Shown here: piece by piece, positions 27,181-36,351 of the stretch
Layout of the letters: every line of letters begins with the position of its first letter
Position numbering within the stretch: position 1 is the first letter of the stretch
Source of the DNA: Stieleria tagensis
GTDB taxonomy: Bacteria; Planctomycetota; Planctomycetia; Pirellulales; Pirellulaceae
Length of the DNA stretch: 64,000 nucleotides
Assembly (NCBI RefSeq): GCF_024129865.1
Contig: NZ_JAMYFE010000018.1
Location: 62,001-126,000 of the forward strand
Direction of reading: 5' to 3'
The notes under the pieces: generated by a model
Seen by the model: only the letters and a program-made list of their open reading frames with translations
What the model was told of the DNA's origin: nothing
Database searches by the model: none
Program-made: the position numbers and the translations under genes

Positions 27181-28365
27181 TCAAGCGGTCATTGATTTTC
27201 GATAGTACTTTCGCCCGGCTTGTGCGGGAGCAAACGTCCGCTGCAATTCGTCTTTGTTTTTGCGAAACCAAGGCGCAACGGTTCCGAGAGTGTAGGGAAA
27301 CGGGCCGTGGCCTCGATCCGCGCTGCTTTCCAGTGTGGCGCGCCACGCGTTGATCGTGGGCTTCAACGCGTGATAGCCATCGCGCCCAATCGGAGTCGCC
27401 GCTACGGCACTGATTTCTCCACAGTGAATCAAATACCAGTTATGACAACCGTCGTAGCCAGGCACGGCATAGACAAAACTAAACCGACGTCGCGCACCAG
27501 CCAGCATCGAGAGTTTCCGACAGACGTACTGCATTGACTTCAATGTTTCATGCGCACGACCTGCCAATTCGTACTGGCGATTGTCAGCAGCGGTCTGGAT
27601 TTGATCCTGCAACTTGGTCAATGGTTCGTCATTGAACCCATCCATGAAACTCTCTGCCGCACTAACCCGTTCGTTGTACTGTGCCCGAGTGCAAGCGGCA
27701 GCGCAGGGGCCCAAACAAGTCCCAAGTTCCAGTCGCAAACAGCCCGGCCGATGGTCGATCTCGAATAACGACATCTGTTCGGCAAATTCAAACGTTTGTT
27801 GCTGAGAGCAATCGCGCAGCCCGAATACTTTGTTCAGCGTGTCGACGGCGTTGCTCATCCGCCTTGCCCCATAGAAGGGCCCTTGTAGGGACACATATTC
27901 CGCGGGAACTTTCGCCGAGAGAAAAAACTGGGCGGCCGGCGGTCGGCCCAAACACAGATACACCGGACGCTGGCGTTTGGGGATTCCCTGCACATTCCAG
28001 CGCGGTGTGAACAAGCGGATCAGCTGCTGTTCGCGTAACAAGGCCGCAAACTCACTCGGCTGGGTTTCCCACTGAATCGCACGGGTGTTCTCAATGATTC
28101 TGCCGCCCTTTTCGTCTTCGCTGGATGCACTGAAATAACTTAGCAACCGCGATCGCAAGGACTTGCTCTTGCCGACATAGATCAAATCGCCGCTGCGGTC
28201 GAGCATTCCATAGACACCGGGAACTCGCGGACAAGACTGCATCAATTGCAGCTTCAGTTCCTGCTTGGTTGTGCCGCCGATCGCTTCAATCGGTCGCGGA
28301 CCACGCGGGTTAAACGGATCGACCCCGAATCCGAATTCCGAATGATTTGGTGACAATACGTCCAT
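27181..28365 (-). CDS. GIY-YIG nuclease, UvrC N-terminal half (Cho-like)
   Basis: A 394-aa protein with a GIY-YIG domain (GVYGML and LIYVGKSKSLRSRL, residues 50-74, with the catalytic-type glutamate in LLREQQLIR), a Cys cluster (CLRLELGTCLGPC) and a UvrB-UvrC motif near 250-275. It ends without the C-terminal RNase H-like nuclease and helix-hairpin-helix of full UvrC (about 600 aa), so it resembles Cho, which makes only the 3' incision. A strong ribosome site, AAGGAGGAT, lies at 28371-28379, 5 bases upstream of the ATG at 28365, and fixes the start. No frameshift is seen that would restore a second domain. Converges on the CotH gene. Confidence 0.85.
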   Translation of the reverse strand: MDVLSPNHSEFGFGVDPFNPRGPRPIEAIGGTTKQELKLQLMQSCPRVPGVYGMLDRSGDLIYVGKSKSLRSRLLSYFSASSEDEKGGRIIENTRAIQWETQPSEFAALLREQQLIRLFTPRWNVQGIPKRQRPVYLCLGRPPAAQFFLSAKVPAEYVSLQGPFYGARRMSNAVDTLNKVFGLRDCSQQQTFEFAEQMSLFEIDHRPGCLRLELGTCLGPCAAACTRAQYNERVSAAESFMDGFNDEPLTKLQDQIQTAADNRQYELAGRAHETLKSMQYVCRKLSMLAGARRRFSFVYAVPGYDGCHNWYLIHCGEISAVAATPIGRDGYHALKPTINAWRATLESSADRGHGPFPYTLGTVAPWFRKNKDELQRTFAPAQAGRKYYRKSMTA

Positions 28366-28698
28366 CGCAGATCCTCCTTGAAACAATTGCCCCCACAACG
28401 AATCGAGTCGCACAGTATGACGTATCACTGCAAAAATTGAAAATCGCTTTTTTCAAGGGCTGCACGAATGCCACTGCCCCCAGGGAGCCCGCAATGCTAT
28501 CAATCATGAAGTTTCTGTGACGGCCAACCGAGAGTGCCAGGTGACGGATGACGTCAGTCGCACTGCAGGCTAGTATTCCCCCGCACCCTGGTTTGCGGGT
28601 AGTGGATCACCCAAGGAACAAGCTGACATGGAACACTCGATTGATCCGCAAATTCAACTGAACTACTGGCTATTGTGACGCTTTCCTATCGATATCAA
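28366..28698. other. Divergent intergenic region
   Basis: No gene of substance. It carries the ribosome site of the UvrC-like gene at its left end. An ATG at 28628 opens a 16-codon frame that stops at 28676-28678, just before the GDPD start; it has only a weak AAGGAA-like site ahead and is not called. No repeat or clear promoter is visible. Confidence 0.5.
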
Positions 28699-29592
28699 AT
28701 GAAACCAAACCTGTTGGCACTGTGTCTTTTTACGTCAATCGTTTTGCTATGTGGCGGCCAGTCCTCTGACGTGATGGCGACGGAACCTGTGTTCTGGCAG
28801 GCGCATCGTGGCGGTGGTGCCAATGATGCGCCCGATAACACGATGCGGGCGTTCACAACAACTTGGGAACTGGGTGGGATTCCAGAAGCGGATCTACGGA
28901 CGACGACTGACGGGGTGATCCTGTGCTTGCACGACGCCACACTTGCACGCACGACAACGGCGCCCAAATCAATCGCCGACCGCAACGTCAAACAATTGAC
29001 CTTCGCTGAAGTTCGCAACTGGGACGCCGGTATAAAATTCAGTCCAGACTATTCGGGTGAAACGGTGCCCTCGCTGGAAGAGGTGTTTCAGAAAATGCAG
29101 GGTCAACCGGATCGCCAAGTCTATTTGGACATCAAAGACGTTCAACTGAAGCAGCTAGGGGCACTGATCGATCGCTATGCCGTCAACAAACAGGTCTTGA
29201 TTTGCAGCCCCCGCCAATCGGATTGCACGACGTTAAAACAGATTAGCAAAGACATACGAAGCATGATCTGGATCGGCGGATCGCCAGAGGATATCAAAAC
29301 TAAATTCCAGCGTGTGGTCGATTCTAAATTCACCGGAGTCGATCAAGTCCAGCTCCATTTACACGATTCCGATGATCGACAATCCGGTCGCTATCAGATT
29401 AGTCCCGAGTTTTTAAAACAGGCCCTGAAAGTCACGAATGATGCGGGAATCGATTTCCAAGTTTTTCCATTCCACTTCGATGCCAGTGACGTGCACCAAC
29501 TGTTGGATCTCGGCATACGATGGTATGTGACCGATGAACCCAAACGGTTTCAACAATCGGTCGTCAATTGGCAACAGAAGAACCGAGGGTAG
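28699..29592 (+). CDS. Secreted glycerophosphodiester phosphodiesterase-like protein (GDPD)
   Basis: A 297-aa TIM-barrel protein. An N-terminal hydrophobic segment (residues 4-18) indicates export. The GDPD signature is present: AHRGG (H36, R37), a variant of APENT that reads APDNT, metal ligands in PEADLR (E63, D65), and LHD (H78, D79). It would hydrolyse glycerophosphodiesters to glycerol 3-phosphate and an alcohol. The ATG at 28699 is preferred; an in-frame GTG at 28675 would put eight extra residues before the signal. The stop is followed 5 bases later by the HD-domain gene, probably one transcript. Confidence 0.85.
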   Translation: MKPNLLALCLFTSIVLLCGGQSSDVMATEPVFWQAHRGGGANDAPDNTMRAFTTTWELGGIPEADLRTTTDGVILCLHDATLARTTTAPKSIADRNVKQLTFAEVRNWDAGIKFSPDYSGETVPSLEEVFQKMQGQPDRQVYLDIKDVQLKQLGALIDRYAVNKQVLICSPRQSDCTTLKQISKDIRSMIWIGGSPEDIKTKFQRVVDSKFTGVDQVQLHLHDSDDRQSGRYQISPEFLKQALKVTNDAGIDFQVFPFHFDASDVHQLLDLGIRWYVTDEPKRFQQSVVNWQQKNRG

Positions 29593-29597
29593 CTCAC

Positions 29598-30074
29598 ATG
29601 GCGACACTTGATAAAGCTCTAGAAATCGCCGCAAAGGCGCACGCCGGACAAACCGACCGCCAAGGGCAACCGTACATTTTGCACCCGATCCGTGTGATGA
29701 TGGGAGTCCAAGACGAAGCGGCTCGAATCGTTGGCATCTTGCACGACGTGGTCGAAGACACGGCGGTGACACTTGACGAGCTGCGCAGCGAAGGCTTTTC
29801 AGCACAGGTCATCGAGTCGCTCAAGCGGGTGACCCACCAGGATGGCCAAACCTACGCACAATACGTCGTCCAGTGTAAATCCGACGCCGTGTCACGCGAC
29901 GTCAAACTATCCGACCTACGCGACAATGCCAATCTTTCACGACTCCGATTGCAAGCGAACTCGTTTGACCAAGATTCGGCAAGGATGCATCGCTACGCGC
30001 TCTCCTATCAGTTTCTAACCGATCAGATCAGTGAAAGTGACTACCTGCGACTGATGGGAGAGTTTGAAAAGTAA
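29598..30074 (+). CDS. Single-domain HD phosphohydrolase, (p)ppGpp hydrolase-like
   Basis: A 158-aa protein containing only the HD domain of RelA/SpoT type: H29 (in LHPIRV), HDVVED (H49, D50, E53, D54) and a C-terminal KLSDLRDN aspartate. The HDxxED motif is the hydrolase-competent form. There is no synthetase, TGS or ACT domain, so it resembles the small alarmone hydrolase (Mesh1-like) group. Other nucleoside pyrophosphates are possible substrates. The ATG at 29598 begins 5 bases after the GDPD stop; an upstream in-frame start would lie inside that gene. Confidence 0.8.
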   Translation: MATLDKALEIAAKAHAGQTDRQGQPYILHPIRVMMGVQDEAARIVGILHDVVEDTAVTLDELRSEGFSAQVIESLKRVTHQDGQTYAQYVVQCKSDAVSRDVKLSDLRDNANLSRLRLQANSFDQDSARMHRYALSYQFLTDQISESDYLRLMGEFEK

Positions 30075-30085
30075 CCCGATCCGGG

Positions 30086-31741
30086 CTACGGGGAAGGCGA
30101 CTGTTCGCTGACAAGATCACTGATGGCAATTCGTTGGAATGTCAGCTGCGAGCGACTGCCTTCGTACAGAATCCCCACCGTCTTGTTATCGATCATTGAC
30201 ATGCATGAGTAGCCCGCGCTGGCGCCCTCGTCCAACAGCAGGCGATGGGAATCCGGCCAGGTGAGCCCGCGATCCGGCGATGCCTTGATGGTCAGATGGT
30301 GACGTCCGCGTGTGCTGTCAGGATTGGAAAAGAGCAGCCAATTCCCCACATCCGCACCAACTTCTCGATCAACATCAATCAGGCTGGCCATGCACGAACC
30401 AGGTTCAATCAGTGATCGCTGCGACGTCGAGTGTTGACGCCAAGTTTTACCAAGGTCGTCTGTGGTCATCACGACCCGCACAGAGCCACGGTTGTAGCGG
30501 CAATTCAACATCAACACGCCCGGTTCGATTTCGATGACTTGAGATTCGGTCGTGTCGTCGAACGCACCGGCACCAACATGCCAGGTGTTGCCGTGATCCT
30601 TGGAGTAAATAATCGTCGAGTGTGGCAGACGGTGGGCTTTCGCATCGTCGGGGTTTGGTGGGTCTTGATATTGAGCTGCAAAGACCAGCGTGCCGTCGTG
30701 CAAGGTAATTCCTTTCCCCGGCCCTTGCAGCAAGAAACACCATTCGGGACGTTTCACTTGGTGCGTGATATTGATCGGTTCCGACCAGGTGACTCCATCA
30801 TCATCGCTGCGAACAAGCATCAATTGACCGGTTTGATCGGGCGTTAACCCGGGACCTGAACCGTGCCACGATCGGTTGCCGTGACTCCACGTCCCCGCAA
30901 CCCAAAGGGTGCCGGTGTTTCTATCAACCAACACCGCCGGATCTCCCACGCCGTCATAACGCCAATCCGGATCGTCGCCCATGTCCATGATGATCTTCAT
31001 CGGCTGCCAGGTGCGTCCGCCGTCAATCGAGCGCGACATCCCGACGTCAATGTCACCCGGCAAGTCACCCCCAGAACGCCGCCGGACGTCATAGACAGCG
31101 ATCAATGTTCCCTGGTTTGTCGTTGCAAGACCCGGGATTCGATAGGTGTGGACTCCGTCATCACCAGCGTCGCGCACCGAGACGGCCAATCGTTGAACCG
31201 ATGGATCGACAGCGAACGATTTAATTTCGCCATTTGAAAATGTGATCGAATCAATTTCTGCAGCCACCATACGGTCGATGTCAACGTTTTCCTTCAATTG
31301 GCCTGCCAGCCAGATGTAATTCTGCCCTTCGGCGAGTTGCTGCTTCCCATTGAAGGCGTGCAGTTTGCCAGTGCCAGTTGCTTGGGACTCGCCAAACTGC
31401 GTCGCATTGCGAAACGTCGAATCACTGCCGCTACAAAAGAGTTGAACGCTGTGGAATTCCGTCTCGGCCCCCTCGCCGACTATAGAAGCAGTGACTTTGG
31501 TGATCGAAAGTGGTTTTTGTGATCCCGTCGCCGTGATCTCCATTTTGACAATCGGGCTGGCAGCCGACCCAACCATCACAGGCAGTGTGAGTGGGATGGA
31601 CTCAATTGCAGTGATCTGTTGGCGCGTCTGGGCAGTCAACGCGACATCGTCGACCACTGCACTGGTGAAGCCTGCCCACGGACCTAGCAGCATCAGCATG
31701 CCACCCACAAATGAAAGTCGAGAAATCAGCCTACGATACAT
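30086..31741 (-). CDS. Secreted sialidase/neuraminidase-like protein (GH33 fold)
   Basis: A 551-aa exported protein (signal near residues 8-27), with an N-terminal beta domain (about 35-180) and a six-bladed propeller. Five Asp-boxes are seen: SIDGGRTW (238-245), SDDDGVTW (312-319), SKDHGNTW (380-387), TDDLGKTW (about 427-434) and SPDRGLTW (488-495). The YRIPGL motif supplies the first arginine (R201); R415, R478 or R480, E399 and Y511 are at plausible triad and nucleophile positions. It could release sialic acid or a related nonulosonic acid from glycans; some planctomycete homologues may act on other sugars. The ATG at 31741 gives the signal peptide. Convergent with the HD gene, 11 bases away. 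Confidence 0.85.
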   Translation of the reverse strand: MYRRLISRLSFVGGMLMLLGPWAGFTSAVVDDVALTAQTRQQITAIESIPLTLPVMVGSAASPIVKMEITATGSQKPLSITKVTASIVGEGAETEFHSVQLFCSGSDSTFRNATQFGESQATGTGKLHAFNGKQQLAEGQNYIWLAGQLKENVDIDRMVAAEIDSITFSNGEIKSFAVDPSVQRLAVSVRDAGDDGVHTYRIPGLATTNQGTLIAVYDVRRRSGGDLPGDIDVGMSRSIDGGRTWQPMKIIMDMGDDPDWRYDGVGDPAVLVDRNTGTLWVAGTWSHGNRSWHGSGPGLTPDQTGQLMLVRSDDDGVTWSEPINITHQVKRPEWCFLLQGPGKGITLHDGTLVFAAQYQDPPNPDDAKAHRLPHSTIIYSKDHGNTWHVGAGAFDDTTESQVIEIEPGVLMLNCRYNRGSVRVVMTTDDLGKTWRQHSTSQRSLIEPGSCMASLIDVDREVGADVGNWLLFSNPDSTRGRHHLTIKASPDRGLTWPDSHRLLLDEGASAGYSCMSMIDNKTVGILYEGSRSQLTFQRIAISDLVSEQSPSP

Positions 31742-31751
31742 GATTGGAAAC

Positions 31752-32103
31752 TCAATGGAGTGGAGCGTTTGGAGGGGACAGGATGAGGCGAGGGTGTTTC
31801 ATGATATTGGCAGGGAACCGTGAGTTAGCGTTCAACGGCTGATGAATATCCTCGTCTAGCCAGCTGACAAAGCCATTTTCATGATACGCATCCAGGAGCC
31901 AGCAGTCTTCGTTCGGCTCGAGTTCGTTCCGTCTCAGGCAATCCATTTAGATAGGCCAATCGTTTCCGAGCTAGGTAGACGAGTGCCAGAGTAGAATCCA
32001 CCAGTTTAACGAAATTTCGCTTCCCCCCATCAATGGCCTGGTGATGGATCACGTCCCAGCTCTCGGGGGCCGTGTTTCCACACCTGGGATGATTCCGGAG
32101 CAA
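31752..32103 (-). pseudogene. Possible small frameshifted gene
   Basis: On the minus strand one frame (32103 to 31879) and another (31946 to 31752) can be joined into one plausible chain of about 90-115 residues. It would pass from KRNFVKLVDSTLALVYLARK into LRRNELEPNEDCWLLDAYHE, with the shift near 31935. Composition looks protein-like, but the family is not recognised, and it overlaps the upstream end of the patatin gene's spacer. It may equally be noncoding. No other gene is supported in 31742-32196. Confidence 0.25.
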
Positions 32104-32196
32104 CCTGCTAGACTGATCCGTCTGCAGCCAATGGTTTTCTGCGGTCGTCTCGTTCCCTCCGGCGGAAAAGAACCTTGCTCATCAGGACCAATTGGG

Positions 32197-33987
32197 ATGG
32201 ATCGCGAAGTATCGGTAACACGTTCCTTGTTGATGGGACTAAGCAGTGATGGCCTGGAAAATGTCTTGTCGGCATTCGAGCCGCGTAGTTACGAAGCCGG
32301 GGCAACAGTCATCACGGTCGGCGAAACCGGTGACGAACTGTTTCTGATCACGGCCGGTAAAGTCCGCGTGTGGTCGGGAGATGGTCCCTCCATCGTCGAA
32401 CGCACCCTGAGTGTGATGGGGCCCGGTGAACATTTTGGCGAGGCTTCGGTGATCTCCCAATCCCCGCGGACAGCCACGGTGACGGCGGTGACCTATTTGG
32501 AAACGCTGGTCCTCTCGGGCGACGACTACCGACGATTGGTGAAAAGCTACCCTGAATTGCTGGAAAACCTTAGCCGTAGCCTGACCCGCCGGCTGATCCA
32601 TATGAATTCGGCCTCGGCTCAACCCGCGGTGACTAAACGCGGGGTGCATTCGCTGGCGATCGTGATCGACGATCCCAGTGGCTGGCGGCTCGCAGAAGGC
32701 CTGCTGGGCCAATTGCGGCGCGAACAACAACTGGTCCAACCGATCTTGGTGACGGATTCTGATCTGCCGATCCCTGCACAGGAATTCGATCGCGACGCGA
32801 TTTGTGTGCCCCCCAGCGAACTTGGTTACACGATCGCTGGACGCAGCAATCAGGCGCTCGCTGTGACCATCGCCAGCGGTCCGCAAGCCTGCCACGCGGC
32901 GGTCAAAGACTCCAACCGCGTGATCTTTGCTGCCAATGCCAACCAAGGGCTTTCCAGCACTGCCGACGAACAATTGCACTCGATCGCAGCACATCAGCGT
33001 CCGATCGTCGCGTTGATGTTTGACGGTGAATCGGACCAACGGCCTGAAATGGAAATCGCGGACACCTTGACCGTTCGCTGCCGATACCGTGGCCGGGGTA
33101 CCGACAGCGTGTTTGACCCCGCATCGATCACGCGACTGCATCGTTCATTAGTGGGAAAACGCATTGGACTGGCATTGGGCGGTGGTGGCGCTCGGGGCAT
33201 CGCACACATCGGAGTTCTAGAAGTCCTACGAAAACACGCGGTCGTGTTTGATTCGATTGCTGGCACCAGCGCCGGCGCGATTGTCGCCGCGGCGTACGGC
33301 GCCGGATTCGCGCCGACAGAGGTCGGCAACTTCTTTCGCGACGAAATGGTCCCGCCAAAGTTCATGGCCAGGCGGGCATCAACCCGTCGAATGTTTTTGT
33401 TGCACAGCTTTCGTGGCGGCCGATTTGAAACCAAACTGCGCCGCTATCTGCACGAGATGACCTTTGCCCAAGCCGATTTGCCGTTGGCCATCACTACGTT
33501 GGACTTGATCAGCGGGGAACAACAAATTCGTCGTTCTGGAGATTTGGTGCAATCGGTACTGCAAAGTATCAACCATCCCGTTTTCGGTCGGCCGATCATC
33601 CACCACGATCAGATGCTGGTCGATGGAGGCGTGCTGATGAATGTCCCCGCATCAGTGCTGCGCGGCGAAGGCTGTGACCATGTGATTTCAATTGACGTCG
33701 GATCGACACTGACGACAGACTACGCCAAAGACCGACACGGAAATCTGAAAACCCCCAGCTACCTGTCAACATTGCTGCGAACCATGGACATCAGTCGACG
33801 ACATTCCAGCGCCCTGCACCGTGAAGAAAGCGACCTGATTATTATTCCGCAGACCAGCGATTACCGTATCGAGGATTTCCATGCCGTTGATCCGCTAATC
33901 GACGCGGGACGTCAAGCTGGCGAAAACGCGATCGAACGTGTGAAACGTGTGATCGACAACCTTCAACCGAGCGACGAGATCGCATGA
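32197..33987 (+). CDS. Cyclic-nucleotide-binding-type domain fused to patatin-like phospholipase
   Basis: A 596-aa protein resembling bacterial relatives of neuropathy target esterase. Residues about 10-135 form a cNMP-binding-type barrel (GPGEHFGEASV, then PRTATV at the phosphate-binding cassette). A linker follows (150-310), then a patatin domain with the oxyanion loop GGGGARG (328-334), nucleophile GTSAG (S358) and catalytic DGG (D476). It would hydrolyse phospholipid or lysophospholipid, possibly gated by nucleotide. The ATG at 32197 is chosen because it precedes the first domain; longer in-frame starts back to 32041 add residues with no recognisable fold. The stop overlaps the sigma-factor start (ATGA), so the two are coupled. 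Confidence 0.85.
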   Translation: MDREVSVTRSLLMGLSSDGLENVLSAFEPRSYEAGATVITVGETGDELFLITAGKVRVWSGDGPSIVERTLSVMGPGEHFGEASVISQSPRTATVTAVTYLETLVLSGDDYRRLVKSYPELLENLSRSLTRRLIHMNSASAQPAVTKRGVHSLAIVIDDPSGWRLAEGLLGQLRREQQLVQPILVTDSDLPIPAQEFDRDAICVPPSELGYTIAGRSNQALAVTIASGPQACHAAVKDSNRVIFAANANQGLSSTADEQLHSIAAHQRPIVALMFDGESDQRPEMEIADTLTVRCRYRGRGTDSVFDPASITRLHRSLVGKRIGLALGGGGARGIAHIGVLEVLRKHAVVFDSIAGTSAGAIVAAAYGAGFAPTEVGNFFRDEMVPPKFMARRASTRRMFLLHSFRGGRFETKLRRYLHEMTFAQADLPLAITTLDLISGEQQIRRSGDLVQSVLQSINHPVFGRPIIHHDQMLVDGGVLMNVPASVLRGEGCDHVISIDVGSTLTTDYAKDRHGNLKTPSYLSTLLRTMDISRRHSSALHREESDLIIIPQTSDYRIEDFHAVDPLIDAGRQAGENAIERVKRVIDNLQPSDEIA

Positions 33988-34640
33988 GCATTCCTAATTC
34001 ATCCGATTTACCCTCCGCTGACGAGCGGCTGGTTCAACAAATCCGAGACGGTGACTCCGACGCCTGGCAAGCGTTGATCGATCGATACGAAGGCCGTCTA
34101 TTGGCCTACACCCGCAGTCGGATTCGCGACTCTGCCGCTGCTGAAGACATTGTCCAGGAGGCGTTTGTCGGCTTCCTGATCAGTTTGCCTAACTATGACG
34201 GAGCGCGACCACTGGAAAGCTACCTGTTTTCCATCTGTGCCTACAAACTGACGGACCATTTGCGACGCGAAGGACGACGCCCGGCGATGCAAATGCATGG
34301 CCGCAGTAGTTCGATGGGCGAGTTCGAGATGCCCGGCAGCGCCCGCGTCGCCAGTTCCATCGCTCGTTCGGTCGAACGAAAACGACTGGAGGAGCACCTG
34401 ATCCGTGATGCCATCGGTGAACAGATTGATCGTTGGAAACACTCTTCCAATTGGAGCAAATTGCAGGCGATCGAATTGATGATTGTTCGCGGTTGGGGGA
34501 ACAAACAAGTCGCCGAATCACTGGGATTGAGCGAACAACAGGTGGCAAACTACAAAAGTGATTTTCAGATTCGTTTGAAAGCCATTATCAAGCGTGCGGA
34601 ATTGGACGACAGCGTGTTTCCCGAATTGGCAGCCGAGTGA
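33984..34640 (+). CDS. ECF-type RNA polymerase sigma factor
   Basis: A 218-aa protein with region 2 at about residues 17-95 (AEDIVQEAFVGF and SYLFSICAYKLTDHLRRE) and a region-4 helix-turn-helix at about 160-205 (KQVAESLGLSEQQVANYK). The segment between them contains a serine-rich linker. Such sigma factors direct polymerase to a small regulon. No anti-sigma gene adjoins it; instead it is translationally coupled to the cNMP-patatin protein upstream, which might act as its sensor, though that is inference. Converges on the terC-like gene 13 bases away. Confidence 0.85.
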   Translation: MSIPNSSDLPSADERLVQQIRDGDSDAWQALIDRYEGRLLAYTRSRIRDSAAAEDIVQEAFVGFLISLPNYDGARPLESYLFSICAYKLTDHLRREGRRPAMQMHGRSSSMGEFEMPGSARVASSIARSVERKRLEEHLIRDAIGEQIDRWKHSSNWSKLQAIELMIVRGWGNKQVAESLGLSEQQVANYKSDFQIRLKAIIKRAELDDSVFPELAAE

Positions 34641-34653
34641 ACGAATAACGTTC

Positions 34654-35532
34654 TCACTTCCCGATGCTGCCCATCTCACCTTCGCCCTGGCTGGGACGGA
34701 CACGTTTTGTCATCATTCTTAGGTTCAGAAACTCCACCATCAGACTAAATGCCATTGCAAAGTAGATGTATCCTTTACTGATCGGTGTGCCGACGGCCTC
34801 ACTGACCAGCACCACGCTGATGAGGATTAAAAACGAGAGAGCCAACATCTTTACGGTCGGGTGGTTTTGGACGAATTCACTGATTTGATTTGCGAACGCG
34901 ATCATCACGCCGACGCTGATCACAACCGCGGCGACCATGATCGGAATGTGTTTGGCCATTCCAACGGCGGTGATCACCGAATCAAGCGAAAAAATGACGT
35001 CCATCAACGCGATGCGAAACAGCACACCGCCGATGGTGATTTGCCCACGATTGGAACTTGTGACAGGATCGATTCCATCGCTCCCGCCGCCTTCGTCGCC
35101 CGGCAGGTTGCCCAGTTCTGATTCCTCTTCGCCGCCTTCGATCTTGTGATGGATTTCACGGACGGCGGTCCACATCAGAAACAGTCCGCCGGTCATCAAA
35201 ATCAGGTCCTTGCCGCTGACCTCATTGGCCTCTTCATTCTCGTGAAGGTACTCGGCCACCGACTCAAATGGCATCAGGTCCGATAAATAGAACAGCGGGT
35301 CGACCAATTGCATCAGGTATCCGATGCCCAACAGCAACAGAATCCGCATTCCCATCGCCAACAGCAATCCGAACCGTCTGGCGAACGATCGTTTTTCCTC
35401 GGGCAGTCGCCCTGTCACGATGGCGATGAAGACAATGTTGTCGATGCCGAGGACAATCTCCATCAGCGTCAACGTTAACAACGCGATCAAAGCATCGCCG
35501 CTCCAAAGCGCACTCATCTCCGCGACCACCAT
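34654..35532 (-). CDS. TerC family integral membrane protein
   Basis: A 292-aa membrane protein with seven to eight hydrophobic segments. The TerC signature is clear: MEIVLGIDNIVFIAI near residue 25 and its repeat DVIFSLDSVITAVG near 178, with the paired aspartates thought to bind Mn or Ca. A central acidic, glycine-rich cytoplasmic loop (about 130-160) is typical of the YceF/YjbE-like branch. The family is linked to tellurite resistance and to manganese export that supports exported metalloproteins. The ATG at 35532 is used; a second in-frame Met lies five residues later. The gene follows the TauE-like gene by 20 bases on the same strand. Confidence 0.88.
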   Translation of the reverse strand: MVVAEMSALWSGDALIALLTLTLMEIVLGIDNIVFIAIVTGRLPEEKRSFARRFGLLLAMGMRILLLLGIGYLMQLVDPLFYLSDLMPFESVAEYLHENEEANEVSGKDLILMTGGLFLMWTAVREIHHKIEGGEEESELGNLPGDEGGGSDGIDPVTSSNRGQITIGGVLFRIALMDVIFSLDSVITAVGMAKHIPIMVAAVVISVGVMIAFANQISEFVQNHPTVKMLALSFLILISVVLVSEAVGTPISKGYIYFAMAFSLMVEFLNLRMMTKRVRPSQGEGEMGSIGK

Positions 35533-35552
35533 GTTTTGACTCCGTCAGTCCA

Positions 35553-36317
35553 TCAATTCGCACGAATCCACGGGGACGCCAACCCGACGACCCCCATCAA
35601 CATCAACAGCACCAGCGTAACGCCTCGCAATCGTTCCCGTCCCAGCCAGTTGCCGAATTTAAGTCCGACCGAGGTGACCAGTAACAGGATCGGGATCGCC
35701 GCCAAAGCCCCGACCGCAGGATCAATCAGTCTTGTTCCAAAAAACAGGAACAACATCACGATCGCCGGCGCCAAACTGATCAGATACATAGCAAACAAAA
35801 ATCCGCGGATTTGGCGAGTGTTCCAATCGTGCGCGGAAACCCAAAACACCATTGCCGGCCCGCCCATGCCGACCAAGCCCTGCAAAAAACCAGACAACGG
35901 GAATGCAATCCAGCTCCAAATCGGCGACAGTTTTTCTCGGGGCACCGGGCGGTAAAAAATCGTGGCCAGTGTGGCGACCAAAACGACACCGCCGACAAAC
36001 TGGCGAATTCGCTCGGTCGGGAACGAGTGCTCGATAGCAATCAACGCCACAATGCCGATGGGAAAGAACATCAACCGGCCCAGGCCAGGCCATAGCAAAC
36101 GTTTGGGAACGATCGAATCACGCAACGAATACACGCCAAACAGGTTTTGCGGGATCGTCGCAACCAGCAGCGCCATACTGGCTTCGGGAATGGCATAGCC
36201 CATCCACAGTAACGTGGGCACGATCAACATTCCTGCGGCAAACCCGGCCGCAGCCTGAACAAACACCCCGATTGCGAGGACCGCCGTGACGCCCAGCCAG
36301 GGAATCAATTCAGGCAT
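35553..36317 (-). CDS. TauE/SafE-family anion exporter (copy 2)
   Basis: A 254-aa protein with about 8 hydrophobic segments and the duplicated family signature (GVFVQAAAGFAAGML near residue 20; GFLQGLVGMGGPAMVFW near 140). The likely role is export of a small inorganic or organosulfur anion. A GAGGAT-like ribosome site sits ahead of the ATG at 36317; a longer start at 36383 would run into nusB, so it is rejected. It lies 34 bases downstream of nusB and 20 upstream of the terC-like gene, so all three may be one transcript. It differs in sequence from the copy at 13898-14647. Confidence 0.82.
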   Translation of the reverse strand: MPELIPWLGVTAVLAIGVFVQAAAGFAAGMLIVPTLLWMGYAIPEASMALLVATIPQNLFGVYSLRDSIVPKRLLWPGLGRLMFFPIGIVALIAIEHSFPTERIRQFVGGVVLVATLATIFYRPVPREKLSPIWSWIAFPLSGFLQGLVGMGGPAMVFWVSAHDWNTRQIRGFLFAMYLISLAPAIVMLFLFFGTRLIDPAVGALAAIPILLLVTSVGLKFGNWLGRERLRGVTLVLLMLMGVVGLASPWIRAN

Positions 36318-36351
36318 CCACTCATCCTCGTTTGAACCACAGAACGCTCCG

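Noticed and set aside
28628-28678. A 16-codon open frame just before the GDPD gene, like a leader peptide
   Set aside because: The ribosome site is weak, no attenuator hairpin follows, and its composition gives no regulatory hint.
32239-33141. A 300-codon frame opposite the patatin gene
   Set aside because: It is a shadow of a gene whose catalytic motifs are all in the forward frame.
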